Source: Streptomyces sp. NBC_00271
GTDB taxonomy: Bacteria > Actinomycetota > Actinomycetes > Streptomycetales > Streptomycetaceae
Direction of reading: 5' to 3'
DNA: 64,000 nucleotides
Assembly: GCF_036178845.1 (NCBI RefSeq)
Contig: NZ_CP108070.1
Coordinates: forward strand, 1,984,001-2,048,000
In this document: one piece after another, positions 52,553 through 61,751 of the stretch
Layout: each line of letters starts with the position of its first letter
Numbering within the stretch: position 1 is the stretch's first letter
Translations under genes and position numbers: made by a program
Notes under the pieces: model-generated
What the model saw: the letters and a program-made list of their open reading frames with translations, nothing else
Databases searched by the model: none
What the model was told of the DNA's origin: nothing

Positions 52553-53310
52553 GGTCCGGCAGCCGGTCGGCCCGCATCCAGGCACTGGTCGCCGAGCAGG
52601 CGGCCCGACGCGGAGCCCGGGTCGGCGTGGTGGATGTGTGCGCCGCGGCCGTGGCCGCGCTCCCGGTCGGCGGGGCTGGACTGTCCGCGATGTCCAGAAC
52701 CGCGGCAAGCCATCCGTTGTGCAGCACCGACGACGTCAGCGCCCAGCTGGAGGAGCTGCAGCTCACGCTGGGCGAAGGGCCCTGCGTGGATGCCTTCACA
52801 CAGGGCTCGGCCGTCCTGACGCCCGATCTGCTGACCGGAGCACTGCAGGACCGCTGGACCGTGTTCGCCGACGCGGCCCTGGAAGCCGGAGCACACGCGG
52901 TCTTCGCGCTCCCCTTGCAGATGGGGGCGATCAGCCCGGGGGTTCTGGACCTGTACGCCGACGTGCCGACCGTGCTGGATACAGAGCAGCTGGCCGACGC
53001 GTTGGCGTTCGCCGATCTCGCGACGCTGCTCCTGCTCGACGCGCGGATCGACGAGGCGGGCGCGCCGATCGGCGGACCGTTGCCGGATCGCGGCTTCGAG
53101 GACCTGGGCGGATACCGGACGGAGATCGACCAGGCCACCGGCATCCTCACCGTCCAGCTCGGTGTCGGTATCGACGAAGCCTTCGTCCGGCTCCGCGCCC
53201 ACGCCTACATGCAAGGACGCCGACTCGCCGACGTGGCCGCCGACGTGGTGGACCACCGGCTCCGCTTCTCCCCGGACACGGAACCCGAACGGACCGGCGA
53301 GGAAACCTGA
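52549..53310 (+). CDS. GAF-ANTAR regulator (1)
   Basis: A 253-residue protein from GTG 52549, overlapping the preceding stop. The N-terminal GAF-like domain has LEELQLTLGEGPCVDAFTQG and AGAHAVFALPLQMGAISPGV. The ANTAR domain lies at ~185-245: YRTEIDQATGILTVQLGVGI and DEAFVRLRAHAYMQGRRLAD. The GEGPC motif is typical of this Streptomyces class. It probably senses a small molecule or partner and antagonises termination at target RNAs. Confidence 0.88.
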   Translation: MRSGSRSARIQALVAEQAARRGARVGVVDVCAAAVAALPVGGAGLSAMSRTAASHPLCSTDDVSAQLEELQLTLGEGPCVDAFTQGSAVLTPDLLTGALQDRWTVFADAALEAGAHAVFALPLQMGAISPGVLDLYADVPTVLDTEQLADALAFADLATLLLLDARIDEAGAPIGGPLPDRGFEDLGGYRTEIDQATGILTVQLGVGIDEAFVRLRAHAYMQGRRLADVAADVVDHRLRFSPDTEPERTGEET

Positions 53311-53389
53311 CGCACCGGTGCCATCCGCTGAACATGCTGCACTTCCCGCCCCCTCCCGGCGGGACTAATCTCAATCGAGGGTGCCTACG

Positions 53390-54106
53390 ATGAATCAGCA
53401 GCTCCTGGCCAAGACCTTCGTCGAGCTGGCCGACAACCTGGTCGCCGACTTCGACCTCATCGACTTCCTGCGCCTGCTGACCGACCGCTGCGTGGGCATG
53501 CTCGACGCCAGCGCCGCCGGGGTACTGCTCGCCGACCAGGACGGCAAACTCCGCGTCATGGCCGCCTCCGACGAACAGGTACGCCTGCTGGAGCTCTTCC
53601 AGCTCCAGAACGACGAAGGGCCCTGCCTGGACTGCTTCCGCACCGGCACCCCGGTGATCGTCCCCGACCTGACCCGGGAGATCGACCGCTGGCCACGCTT
53701 CGTCACGACGGCCCACCGCAGCGGGTTCGGGGCCGTCCAGGCCCTGCCCATGCGCCTGCGGGACGAGACCGTCGGTGCCCTGAACCTCTTCCGTGCGACC
53801 CCCGGCCCCTTCGACCTGGCCGCCACACCCGTGGCCCAGGCCCTGGCCGACGTCGCCACCATCAGCCTGCTACAACAACGTTCCAGCCAGCGCAGCACCG
53901 TCCTCAACGAACAGCTGCAGACCGCGCTGAACAGCCGCGTACTGATCGAACAGGCCAAGGGCAAACTCGCCGAACGCCAGAGCATCGACATGGAACAGGC
54001 CTTCACCGCCCTGCGCGGCTATGCCCGCGCCCACAACCGCCGCCTGTCCGACGTCGCCCGCGCCTTCGTCGACGACTCCGAACCCCTCCCCGGCCTGGTG
54101 CCCTGA
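53390..54106 (+). CDS. GAF-ANTAR regulator (2)
   Basis: A 238-residue protein from the ATG at 53390 (GAGGG upstream). The GAF domain has FDLIDFLRLLTDRCVGMLDA, then QNDEGPCLDCFRTGTPVIVP and GFGAVQALPMRLRDETVGAL. The ANTAR domain has VLIEQAKGKLAERQSIDMEQ, then AFTALRGYARAHNRRLSDVA. It is 79 bp downstream of the first GAF-ANTAR gene, so the two could function as a pair. Confidence 0.9.
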   Translation: MNQQLLAKTFVELADNLVADFDLIDFLRLLTDRCVGMLDASAAGVLLADQDGKLRVMAASDEQVRLLELFQLQNDEGPCLDCFRTGTPVIVPDLTREIDRWPRFVTTAHRSGFGAVQALPMRLRDETVGALNLFRATPGPFDLAATPVAQALADVATISLLQQRSSQRSTVLNEQLQTALNSRVLIEQAKGKLAERQSIDMEQAFTALRGYARAHNRRLSDVARAFVDDSEPLPGLVP

Positions 54107-54469
54107 CACCGACGCCGAGACGGCAAACGCACGCAACGGCACCAAGGAAGAACCAGCCTCGCTCCAATGCCGGTCAGCACAAGAGCCGCCCTCCAGCGCG
54201 CTTGAACGCAGGAAGGCGGGAAGGCACCCATGGACTTTGGAACGGGGCCGAAGACGGTCCCGCCTAGAGTGGCGTCGCGGCACGGGGAGGGGAAGAAAGA
54301 CCATTTCGCCAGCTTCGGCGGACTGGCCGTCCTGTCGTTCGACGTACTCGGCTCGGCGGTACGGGCCGGAAGCCATCGTGCTGGTACTGATGGTGGCCGG
54401 ACCGACGGCCACGGCCTCATCGGCGAGATCACCCGCAAGCGAGCAGCGGTGGATGCAGGCCGGGCGGGG
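54107..54469. other. intergenic, no gene seen
   Basis: Convergent region between the GAF-ANTAR gene and the small membrane protein; no hairpin stronger than background was noted. Confidence 0.35.
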
Positions 54470-54637
54470 TCAGTGGGCCGGACGCCAGAGGTGCAGTACC
54501 GATCTCACGGCGAGGTAGAGCACGTCGGCGATGAGGAGCAGCACTCCGGCGGAGAGCAGGTACAGCATGCCTTCGGTGGTCGCGCCGACGATGACCAGCA
54601 CGATCGCGGCGATCAGCAGGAGGTAGAAGAGGATCAT
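54470..54637 (-). CDS. small two-helix membrane protein
   Basis: A 55-residue protein: MILFYLLLIAAIVLVIVGAT is the first helix, then a LYLLSAGVLLLIADVLYLAV helix and a basic end. It resembles small hydrophobic Streptomyces stress proteins of unknown function. Confidence 0.75.
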   Translation of the reverse strand: MILFYLLLIAAIVLVIVGATTEGMLYLLSAGVLLLIADVLYLAVRSVLHLWRPAH

Positions 54638-54769
54638 GGCGTGATGCCTCGGTTCGCGGGCGCGCGTGCTGGAGGCGCGGCAGGATGGTTGTGACGGCCG
54701 CGTGCTGTACGGGTCCTCGGCGTCGGAGGTCGTGCGAGAACGGTTGCTACCCAAGCTGGGCAGGGGCGG

Positions 54770-54924
54770 CTACCAGTAGTGCCGCCGTCCGGCGACCTTG
54801 TACCCGACGGATCCCAGGATCCACAGGATGATGCGATGACGACCAGAATGATCCCGATGGTCCACAGGACGGCGAAGCCGACCACGTAGCTGATGACCAG
54901 CAGGATGATTCCAAGGACGATCAT
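54770..54924 (-). pseudogene. DUF6131 small membrane protein, frameshifted
   Basis: MIVLGIILLVISYVVGFAVL opens the family, and ILWILGSVGYKVAGRRHYW ends it, but a missing G near 54836 (ATC GGC expected, ATCGC seen) separates the frames. Intact members are ~50 residues with two short helices and an RRHYW end. Confidence 0.75.
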
Positions 54925-55427
54925 GATGTCCTTCGATCTTGCGGAGTGACGCAAGGCCCCTGATCCCAGGGTAGATCCGCCCTTCGGTGGTGGCTTCCCG
55001 AACAGTGCAGTCCCCACCTCTTTGGCTCTCCGGGGAATGGCGGTCTAGACCTGGGATCTCTCCCCGGCCCACTCGTGGGCCAGGTGACGGCACGTGGTGT
55101 GGCTCGCCACCCCCATCGGGGTCCTCGTCCAGTCCGCGATCACACGCCCGTGTGGCGCGAGTCCCTAGCCCGCGGGCAGCCTCAGAGTCTTCCCCTTACG
55201 ATGATCTGCCCCGCATGGCACGTGGGCTGCAACGGCGAGGGTGAGGCTCGGATTTCCCGCACTCTGACCCGCACAGGGCAGCGCGGGCCGCTCCGGACCC
55301 GTCCGGTCGTCAGACGGGAGCAACCCTTACGGCCCGATATGACCGCTAGGCGGGCAGGTGGGAGAGTTTCGTTACCACCGGGGCGCGTGTTGTGCGTCCT
55401 TCCCATCGCAGGACAGCAGGTCAGGTT
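54925..55427. other. intergenic, no gene seen
   Basis: Divergent region between the DUF6131 remnant and the hydrophilic protein at 55428; no frames with family resemblance. Confidence 0.35.
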
Positions 55428-56009
55428 ATGACCAAGCAGCCGAAGCCGTCCCAGCCCTCCCAAGGCGAGGACATAAGCCGGCACAAGGGAACCAAGCAAC
55501 ACGGTTGGTCTCCAGATGTGGACGAGACCCATCAGGAGGAGAACCCGAGCGCCCACCGCTCCTTCCACCCGGATAAACACGCTCCCGCCAAGGGCCCTGG
55601 CAGGACGGTCTCCAAGGAGGAGTCGGGGAATCCTCACGGCACCCCCTCCAAGAGCACGGGCAGGCGGAGGCAGGAGCAGAGCAAGGGCTCCGGCAATAAG
55701 GGGATGCACGATCTCGGGCCGCGAGGCCGCCAGCCGAACCAAGGATGCCTCCGCGTCGACCGGTATGGAACCCCAGGACCCGCCCGGCACACGCAGCGCC
55801 GGATAGCGCACTGGCCGGCGTCGTACTCTCCTCGACGGCGGCCCGTAGGTACACCGTGCTCTCCAAGCGGTGACATGGCGCGCAGGGCGGGGCTGGCTCC
55901 CGCCCTGCGCGGTCTCCCTACCGGCCAGGGATTTGCCTCCCGGCCAGGGATTTGCGTCCCGGCCAGGGATTTGCGGGCAAGTCACACACCGTGCAGGTGT
56001 AGGGCCTAA
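55428..56009 (+). CDS. hydrophilic hypothetical protein, C-terminus probably frameshifted
   Basis: The first ~100 residues (SRHKGTKQHGWSPDVDETHQ, then HRSFHPDKHAPAKGPGRTVS and GSGNKGMHDLGPRGRQP) match a small, charged, disordered-looking Streptomyces protein. After NQG near 55740 this frame becomes repetitive. In another frame the expected ending DASASTGMEPQDPP runs to a stop at 55806. The annotated tail through 56009, including the 19-bp repeats, is therefore probably an artefact of a one-base shift. Confidence 0.6.
   Translation: MTKQPKPSQPSQGEDISRHKGTKQHGWSPDVDETHQEENPSAHRSFHPDKHAPAKGPGRTVSKEESGNPHGTPSKSTGRRRQEQSKGSGNKGMHDLGPRGRQPNQGCLRVDRYGTPGPARHTQRRIAHWPASYSPRRRPVGTPCSPSGDMARRAGLAPALRGLPTGQGFASRPGICVPARDLRASHTPCRCRA
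55921..55977. repeat. three tandem copies of a 19-bp repeat
   Basis: CCGGCCAGGGATTTGCCTC is repeated at 55921, 55940 and 55959 with one or two changes. Confidence 0.85.
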
Positions 56010-56146
56010 CGGTGTCCCCGGCTGCCCGACGCTACCGTGGGCCCGGCCTCCCGAACACGTTGGTAGCGGCCGCGTTGCACGCGTCCATGAACTGGCGCAG
56101 CGCGGACCGGCACACGCTTCGACGCGGGCCTAGTCGGGTCGGGGGG

Positions 56147-56320
56147 TCAGTGTTTGAAGGCGTCCTTGATCTTTGTCCCGGCCTGCTTGAGGTTGCCCTT
56201 GACTTGGTCTCCGCGGCCCTCGGCCTGCAGGCGCTGGTTGCCGGTGGCGCGGCCGGTTGTCTTCTTGGCACCGCCCTTCATCGCTTCGGCTTTGTGTGCG
56301 ATCTTCTTGCCGATACTCAT
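56147..56320 (-). CDS. CsbD-family stress protein
   Basis: A 57-residue protein beginning MSIGKKIAHKAEAMKGGAKK, then TTGRATGNQRLQAEGRGDQV and KGNLKQAGTKIKDAFKH. This is the CsbD/YjbJ pattern of lysine/glycine-rich amphipathic helices. Such genes are general-stress (SigB-type) targets; the function is unknown. It sits among other small stress-type genes. Confidence 0.88.
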   Translation of the reverse strand: MSIGKKIAHKAEAMKGGAKKTTGRATGNQRLQAEGRGDQVKGNLKQAGTKIKDAFKH

Positions 56321-56414
56321 GGGGAGCCACCCTGGGTGAGTTGTCTACTGGGCTTCGGTGGGAGGCGTGTCCGTGGCACCGGCCAGTCGGCGATCTGCGT
56401 GTGCGGCGGCACGC

Positions 56415-56867
56415 CTACTGGGCGGCGGACCGGTGCCCGAACAAGTGCCGTCTGCTCCGACGGCCACTGTTCGAGGCGGGAGTGCGATCACCGTGGAGTG
56501 AGTCGTTTCCCCGCGTATTCGCGTTGTCTGCGCGGGCGGGCTCGCGTTGGTCGACCAGGTCGTCGCGGCCGCCTCTCCCGGCAGAGGCCGTATCGCCGCG
56601 GGACTGCCTGAGTCCGCGGCGCGAGACACTGCCTCGGCGAGAAGAGCGGCGGCGCACACCGGTCAAGAGCAGGATCAGCCCGAACAGGGCCGCCGCTCCG
56701 ACAACGATGCCGTACAGGAACAGCGTGCCGGTGGAGCCGATCATCTCGTGGCCGAATACCGAGAACCCGCCGGTGAGTTCATGCCCGCTGGCGCTGTTGG
56801 TGAGAACACCAGCCACGCCGACGACCACCGCGGCGATGAAGATGATGAGTCCGAGGATGACGATCAT
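56415..56867 (-). CDS. small membrane protein with basic C-terminus
   Basis: A ~150-residue protein from ATG 56867 with GGAG upstream (TTG 56879 also in frame). Helix 1 is IVILGLIIFIAAVVVGVAGV and helix 2 is LFLYGIVVGAAALFGLILLL. Between them lies a GHELTGGFSVFGHEMIG loop. The C-terminal ~80 residues are arginine-rich and probably disordered. A conserved but uncharacterised actinobacterial type. Confidence 0.75.
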   Translation of the reverse strand: MIVILGLIIFIAAVVVGVAGVLTNSASGHELTGGFSVFGHEMIGSTGTLFLYGIVVGAAALFGLILLLTGVRRRSSRRGSVSRRGLRQSRGDTASAGRGGRDDLVDQREPARADNANTRGNDSLHGDRTPASNSGRRSRRHLFGHRSAAQ

Positions 56868-57023
56868 GACGCGCTCCAAGGATCTACCTGCTCCAACAGT
56901 AGAACCGCACCGTCCACAAAGCCACGGCGACGGCTCTGCACCCCGGTAGCGAGAATCCGGTCATGATGGGGCCGAGGTGCCCGCAGTGACCGGCCGGACG
57001 GGCCGCGAGGGCCGGGCCGGTGG

Positions 57024-57170
57024 TCAGGTGCCGAGCAGGCGGTCGAAGAAGAATCGGTATTGGCGCAGGGCCCGGCGCAGGTCCTCGGTAGCGGCCTCCT
57101 CGCCCCGGTGCCATTGGTCTTCGAGTCCCTGTTTGCGGTCGGCGAATGTGGTGGCGAGCAGTTGCATGAC
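57024..57170 (-). pseudogene. C-terminal part of gene B (outside the inverted segment)
   Basis: VMQLLATTFADRKQGLEDQW then HRGEEAATEDLRRALRQYRF and FFDRLLGT ends a Streptomyces protein family with the FVDDP..AV..AD.LV core. Its N-terminal part is on the opposite strand at 57524-57890. The split coincides with the left edge of an inverted segment. Confidence 0.75.
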
Positions 57171-57473
57171 AGCGTGCAGGAGCACTTCGTTGACGGTCCC
57201 GACCGGGCCGTGGGTGAGGCGGACCGGCTCGTGACCACGCTCATGAGCGAGTGCGGCTACCCGACCGAGAGTTACGAGCAACAGAAGCGAGACCTCTCGG
57301 TCGAACGCTCCCGGACGCTGGAGCACTACCGCGTCGCCCATGAGATCAACGGGCGCGTCGGCAGGAGGGACACCTCGACGGAAGAACTGCGGAGCGCGAT
57401 GGTCCACTACCGGGCCCTGTTCGAGGAACTGCTGCACAACGGCACCCCTTCATCGGATGCCGGACGCCGATGA
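57171..57473 (+). pseudogene. C-terminal part of gene A (inside the inverted segment)
   Basis: Reads VQEHFVDGPDRAVGEADRLV, then TTLMSECGYPTESYEQQKRD and TEELRSAMVHYRALFEELL. This is the expected continuation of the minus-strand gene A ending at RDWTSV near 57890. Confidence 0.78.
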
Positions 57474-57523
57474 GCGCCCAGCAGCCGGGAGCGGCTACAA
57501 CCACCCATGGAGGTGCGGGGACA

Positions 57524-57890
57524 TGCAGCGAGAAGGACCATTCGGGAACGACGAGCATGCCGAACCCGCCGCAGAGGGTCTGTCCACCGAGGACATCGCC
57601 CGGCCTCATACCGATGCGTCGCAGCGACCCTCAGACGATGACTGGACGGCAGACCCCAATGCCGGCCAGGCAGCGCCTAGGACCAGAATCACGGACGAGG
57701 CTGGAGACGAGCCGGACACCGTAGCCGGCGAACGAAAGGCGTCCACGCAGGAGCCCGATACTGTCCCGCTTCTCGGGCCCCAGGAGAGCGAAGCCCTCCG
57801 CACCAGGTGGCGCGAGATCCAGCAGGGATTCGTCGATGACCCACAGAAGTCGGTCCTCGCCGCAGACGGGCTTGTCGCAGAGGTGGCACG
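57524..57890 (+). pseudogene. N-terminal part of gene B (inside the inverted segment)
   Basis: From an ATG at 57524 with GGAGGT upstream: acidic N-terminus, then LLGPQESEALRTRWREIQQG and FVDDPQKSVLAADGLVAEV, where the inversion junction cuts it. The downstream tail to 57942 is read from gene A's antisense. Confidence 0.75.
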
Positions 57891-58141
57891 CTGGTCCAGT
57901 CCCGGGCGTACCGGTCCCGGACGGTCGAGGGCAACGGCCTGATCTCCAGCGCCTCATGCCGCTCCTCCCTCGCGCTCAGATCGCGGTCGGCCGCTCCACG
58001 GCTGTGCTTCGCCGCTACCGTGCGCTCGTACTCCGGCCCGAAACGCTCCCGCAGGTGCCGCCGCCGGATCATGGTCCGCAGGAGCAGCGCGACCACGGCC
58101 AGCACGACCACGGCAGCCACGATGATGACGATTGTCGACAT
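57891..58141 (-). pseudogene. N-terminal part of gene A, membrane-anchored
   Basis: Starts MSTIVIIVAAVVVLAVVALL (one membrane helix; in-frame ATG codons at 58153 and 58141). It continues RFGPEYERTVAAKHSRGAAD, REERHEALEIRPLPSTVRDR and YARDWTSV, then runs into inverted sequence. Intact relatives continue with QERFVDDP-type sequence. Function unknown. Confidence 0.78.
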
Positions 58142-58153
58142 CGCATCCTCCAC

Positions 58154-58455
58154 TCATCGACAGCGCACGCCGACAGCCAGATCCGGGGGCAAACGAGGAC
58201 CACCGTCCAGGGCGGCCCTTGGCCGGAGGGTAGCGGGAAGCCTGGCGCCGCACGGCACGTCGCCAGGCTCACTTGGGCAAGGAGCCGTCTGGCAGGCGGT
58301 TGTGGCCCCTTCCGCCCCGCCGGTGATCGGCAAGGCCGAGGCCGGCCGGGGTGATGGGCGCTCCTGGTTCCCCCCGTACGCGGAGGTCTACTCGCGGCGA
58401 TCTCGCAGCAGTGCACTGTGCCGCTCGGCGGCGGGCTGCCGGCCGGTGCCGCGCG
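58154..58455. other. intergenic, no gene seen
   Basis: Upstream region of gene A on one side and downstream of the 79-residue hypothetical gene on the other. Confidence 0.35.
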
Positions 58456-58695
58456 TCACGACCGCGCCTTCGCCCGGGCGAGTTCCTTCAGTGCCATCCG
58501 GGCCGCCGGTGTTCCGGCCGCAGTCTGCCAGTACGGATGTCCGGCGATGCGCCGGGACAGCTCCTGCAGGCGTCGCCGGTGAGCGGCGGTGCCGTACGCG
58601 GGCGAGGTGTCGGCGAGCTCCTGGTAGGTGGCGTACCAGGCGGTCTGAGCCTCCACGAGTTCACTGGGGAAGGCGTTGGCAGCGTTGGCATCCAT
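58456..58695 (-). CDS. small conserved hypothetical protein
   Basis: A 79-residue protein from ATG 58695: AFPSELVEAQTAWYATYQEL, then HRRRLQELSRRIAGHPYWQT and ARMALKELARAKARS. All-helical, cytoplasmic, and similar to short Streptomyces proteins of unknown function. Confidence 0.75.
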   Translation of the reverse strand: MDANAANAFPSELVEAQTAWYATYQELADTSPAYGTAAHRRRLQELSRRIAGHPYWQTAAGTPAARMALKELARAKARS

Positions 58696-59036
58696 ACCGC
58701 CGATTAGATCGCATGTTCGATTTTTGGGGCAAAGGCAGTGTGCCTGAACAAGTGAGGCCCGTGAGGCGCGCACCCCGTTTCCCCAGGTAGACGCTGTGAT
58801 CTGCCTGCGCACCTCACAGGATCGAAGGTCCCAGGACGCGATCACCCGGGCAGCCACCCGCCTAGACGGATCCGCCATACGTGCCTGTTTGCGATTTTGT
58901 CGGCCCGCTCGCGAGGTGTGGGGACGGTCGGGCAGGGGACTCGGTAGGTAGACCGGGTTCAGTGGCGTTCCCATGGGGCTGGCTTGGCCCAGGCTTCTCT
59001 GGTTCAGCCCACGAGCCGGAGAGGCCGCTACTCAGC
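58696..59036. other. intergenic, no gene seen
   Basis: Between the small hypothetical gene and the GAF-ANTAR gene; both lie on the minus strand. It should contain the promoter of the former. Confidence 0.35.
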
Positions 59037-59765
59037 TCACGACAGGGAACCCTGTTCGCAGACCCGGCGGGCGACCTCACGGAGTTTGACGTTGTTCTCC
59101 TGTGAGTAGCGGCGCAGCACGTCGAACGCTTCCTCCTCGGTGAGGTGGCGGCGGCCCATGAGGATGCCCATGGCCTCGCCGATGACGTGCCGGGTGGCGA
59201 TGGCCTGTCCCATCTGGGCGTGGGTGCGGGCGCTGGAGAAGGCCACCGCCGCGTGGGAGGCCAGCAGCCACCCAGCCAGCTCGCTGGCCTCGGTGAACGC
59301 GCCGGGTTTACGGGAGTAGAGGTTCAGCGCGCCGAGGTCCTCGCCGTCGGTGAAGAGCAGGAAGCCCATCATGCTGCCCACGCCGAGCGCCCGGGCCTGG
59401 TTGGCGTAGGCGGGCCAGCGCGGCTGCTTGCCGGTGAGGTCGGCGATGCGGAAGACCCGTTCCCCCTGCGAGGCGCGGGCGGCATCGAAACACGGCCCTT
59501 CGCCCAGCCCCTGCTGCAGCAGGTCGCTGTCGATGACCAGCTGGTGGGTGGGGGCGAGCGTCTCCACCTTCGAGTCGTGCACCACGAGAATGCCGGCCGC
59601 GTTGCAGCCTTCGACCAACTCGGTGGCCGATGCGGTGATCCTCTCCAGCGTGGCACCGACCGATTCCTGCGCCAGGAGATCCCGAGCCATCGACGCCATC
59701 TGCTGCGCGAACCGTCCCCAGTCCACTTCGTCCTCCGCTACTCGCCCTGCCCGGACACGCCGCAT
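59037..59765 (-). CDS. GAF-ANTAR regulator (3)
   Basis: A 242-residue protein: the GAF domain has ATLERITASATELVEGCNAA, LLQQGLGEGPCFDAARASQG and GFLLFTDGEDLGALNLYSRK. The ANTAR domain has AIATRHVIGEAMGILMGRRH and LTEEEAFDVLRRYSQENNVK. It is the closest of the three GAF-ANTAR proteins to the classical form. It stands alone, so its RNA targets are elsewhere. Confidence 0.92.
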   Translation of the reverse strand: MRRVRAGRVAEDEVDWGRFAQQMASMARDLLAQESVGATLERITASATELVEGCNAAGILVVHDSKVETLAPTHQLVIDSDLLQQGLGEGPCFDAARASQGERVFRIADLTGKQPRWPAYANQARALGVGSMMGFLLFTDGEDLGALNLYSRKPGAFTEASELAGWLLASHAAVAFSSARTHAQMGQAIATRHVIGEAMGILMGRRHLTEEEAFDVLRRYSQENNVKLREVARRVCEQGSLS

Positions 59766-60199
59766 ATCCAGCTTCTCAGGCGTTCCTCACAGTGACATCG
59801 GAGACGATACCCGCCGCGGGCGAGAGGATGCTTTCGGTGACGCGATCCGGGCATCGCCGGCGTGATGACGATGATGGATGCTGGTCAGGCGGCGGCAGGC
59901 GTGGCCGGGGCAATCGGCGCTCGCGCGGCCTGTATGCCGGTTTGCGGGTGAGGCGCCGGGTCATCAGCGTGATGCTTGCCAAGGTGATGAGGGAAGCTGA
60001 GACAACTCACGGATGACACGGCGTGAGACGCCGGACAAAAGTACAGTTCACAGCGTTGGCACATGACACGTCGGCTGAGAGTCTGCAGGTCAGCCTACGA
60101 GCTGACACCGAAATAGGCATATCCGACAAACAGCCTGAATAGGGCGTTCCGGTCTGGGAACTCCGTCCAGGGAAAGCCATCCAACGAACGGAGCGCGCC
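59766..60199. other. intergenic, no gene seen
   Basis: Divergent promoter region of about 430 bases between GAF-ANTAR (3) and the two-helix protein. No gene or clear RNA. Confidence 0.35.
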
Positions 60200-60475
60200 G
60201 TGATCATCAAATCAATGCACGACATGGGCATCCGCAGCGAACACGCCTACCTCGCCGGCATGGCATCCATCGGCCTCAGCGTCGCCGCCTGGGCCACCTC
60301 GCTTCAACTCGAACCCGGCCTCGGCCTCGCCCGCGCCGACCGATGGGGACTCTTCGTCGGCGAATGGGCGCCCACCTTCTTTGGCCTCGGCCTTGCCCTC
60401 TCCCACTACGAACAGCAGGACGGCACCCTCAACGCCACCGTCCACGAAATCCGCGAACAGCACAAAGCCGGCTGA
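60200..60475 (+). CDS. small membrane protein
   Basis: A 91-residue protein from a GTG with GGAG upstream. It has YLAGMASIGLSVAAWATSLQ (first helix), then RADRWGLFVGEWAPTFFGLG (second helix) and a cytoplasmic LSHYEQQDGTLNATVHEI tail. Conserved in Streptomyces, function unknown. Confidence 0.8.
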   Translation: MIIKSMHDMGIRSEHAYLAGMASIGLSVAAWATSLQLEPGLGLARADRWGLFVGEWAPTFFGLGLALSHYEQQDGTLNATVHEIREQHKAG

Positions 60476-60542
60476 GCATTGACTCTGAAGCTCCTATCGC
60501 ACGACGCCCCCTCCAGGGGCTCAAGACGAAGGACGTCTTCAG

Positions 60543-61315
60543 ATGCCTCAAGCTCAGAGCCCGTGTGGTCGAGCTCAACTCGCCTTACCCCGAGACGTTC
60601 GGCGGCCTGGCCGGGACCGAGCGGGGGTGGCGGCGGCGACCAGGGTGGCTGTGGTCGGGGGCGGCCAGTCGGCGCTGGAGAGTGCCGCGTTGCTGAACGA
60701 GGCCGACGCCGACGTCGAGGTGCTGGTGCGTGACTCCCGGGCGCGCTGGGGGATGCGCCCGCAACTACAGCGGCCTTGGGGGCTTGCGGCTGGCCGCTCC
60801 GTCCTCTCCGCTCGGTACGTGCTGGGTGCTGGCCGCGGTCTGCCAACTTCGGGCGCCGTACGGCGGCTGCTGGGATGCTGTTTTACCGCGCGCTGGACCC
60901 CTCGAGCGGGTGATGGCTGCGTGAGCGCGTCGAAGACGTCGTACCCCTGCGCCTGGCGTGCCGCGTCGAACTGGCGCGCCTGGGCGGGGCCGAGGCACAC
61001 CTGCGCCTCGGCGGCCAGGGCAGCGCGGCGGCCGAACTGGCCGTCGACCATGTGCTGGCCGCAACCGGTTACCGGCTCGACGTGGATGCTCTGCCCTTCC
61101 TTACGCCGTTGGTGCGTTGGGCGGTGGGCCGCGTGCCCGGCTCGCAGGCTCCGCTCTTGTCCGGTGTGCTCGAGTCCAGTGGTGTCGGGACCGTATTTCA
61201 CCGGCTCGCTGGCGGCGCCTATGTTCGGGCCGATGCTGCGTTTCGTGGCCAGCGCACGGAGTTGGCGGCACGCCGGATCGCCGGGCGGCTGGTGCGGCAG
61301 GCTCGACGCCGCTGA
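60543..61315 (+). pseudogene. FAD/NAD(P)-dependent oxidoreductase, heavily frameshifted
   Basis: The Rossmann strand RVAVVGGGQSALESAALLNE and, far downstream in another frame, GYRLDVDALPFLTPLVRWAV and AYVRADAAFRGQRTELAARR belong to one flavoprotein (monooxygenase-like). Several shifts between 60800 and 61250 abolish it. Confidence 0.75.
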
Positions 61316-61426
61316 CCGCACACCCCTGAGTGCAACGCGTTGCGCCTGCGTGAACCGCTGTGCGGTCTCGTGCCCCGCACACTCGGTTGCCGATATCGGA
61401 TTCGTCACCGTCGGAGGTGGACCACG

Positions 61427-61595
61427 GTGCGGGAGTTCCGGCGGGGCGCGGTGCGGCTTGCCCATCCTGCATCACGCGGCCGAGGAGGAGATCCACGGCG
61501 CGTGGATGACCGAGGAACTGCCCACCGCGACTACCAGATCAGTCCCGGCCCCCTGTATCCGACGCTGCACCGCATGGAGGCGTGTTCTCCGCATG
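61427..61595 (+). pseudogene. PadR-family regulator N-terminal remnant
   Basis: VREFRRGAVRLA, then (shifted) LHHAAEEEIHGAWMTEEL and (shifted again) DYQISPGPLYPTLHRMEA are consecutive pieces of the PadR winged helix. The C-terminal half is missing. Confidence 0.75.
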
Positions 61596-61751
61596 CGGCT
61601 GCTGGAGTCACCGCCCAGACTGAGAGAAGCGGAGTGATGAGCGCGGCTGCTGCTCCATTCGGATCCTCCGCCTGCGAGGTGCGGGGCCCTTGTACGGGCG
61701 TCACCGCGCCAGCCGGAGCATCTGCTCGGCAGCCCTTTGAAGGGAAATCTG

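Larger units (their letters stand above)
57170..57893. other. inverted DNA segment
   Basis: CAGCGTGC at 57170-57177 and its complement GCACGCTG at 57886-57893 bound a segment that holds the 3' part of gene A and the 5' part of gene B on the plus strand. Their other halves flank it on the minus strand. Re-inverting the segment joins gene A in frame (DWTSV-QEHFVDGP) and places the two halves of gene B next to each other, with an apparent two-base discrepancy. Confidence 0.75.

Noticed and set aside
55921..55977. CRISPR array
   Set aside because: Copies are contiguous with no spacers and there are no cas genes.
57024..57437. Single minus-strand gene across the inversion junction
   Set aside because: Only the last ~50 codons are genuine; the rest is antisense of the inverted gene A part.
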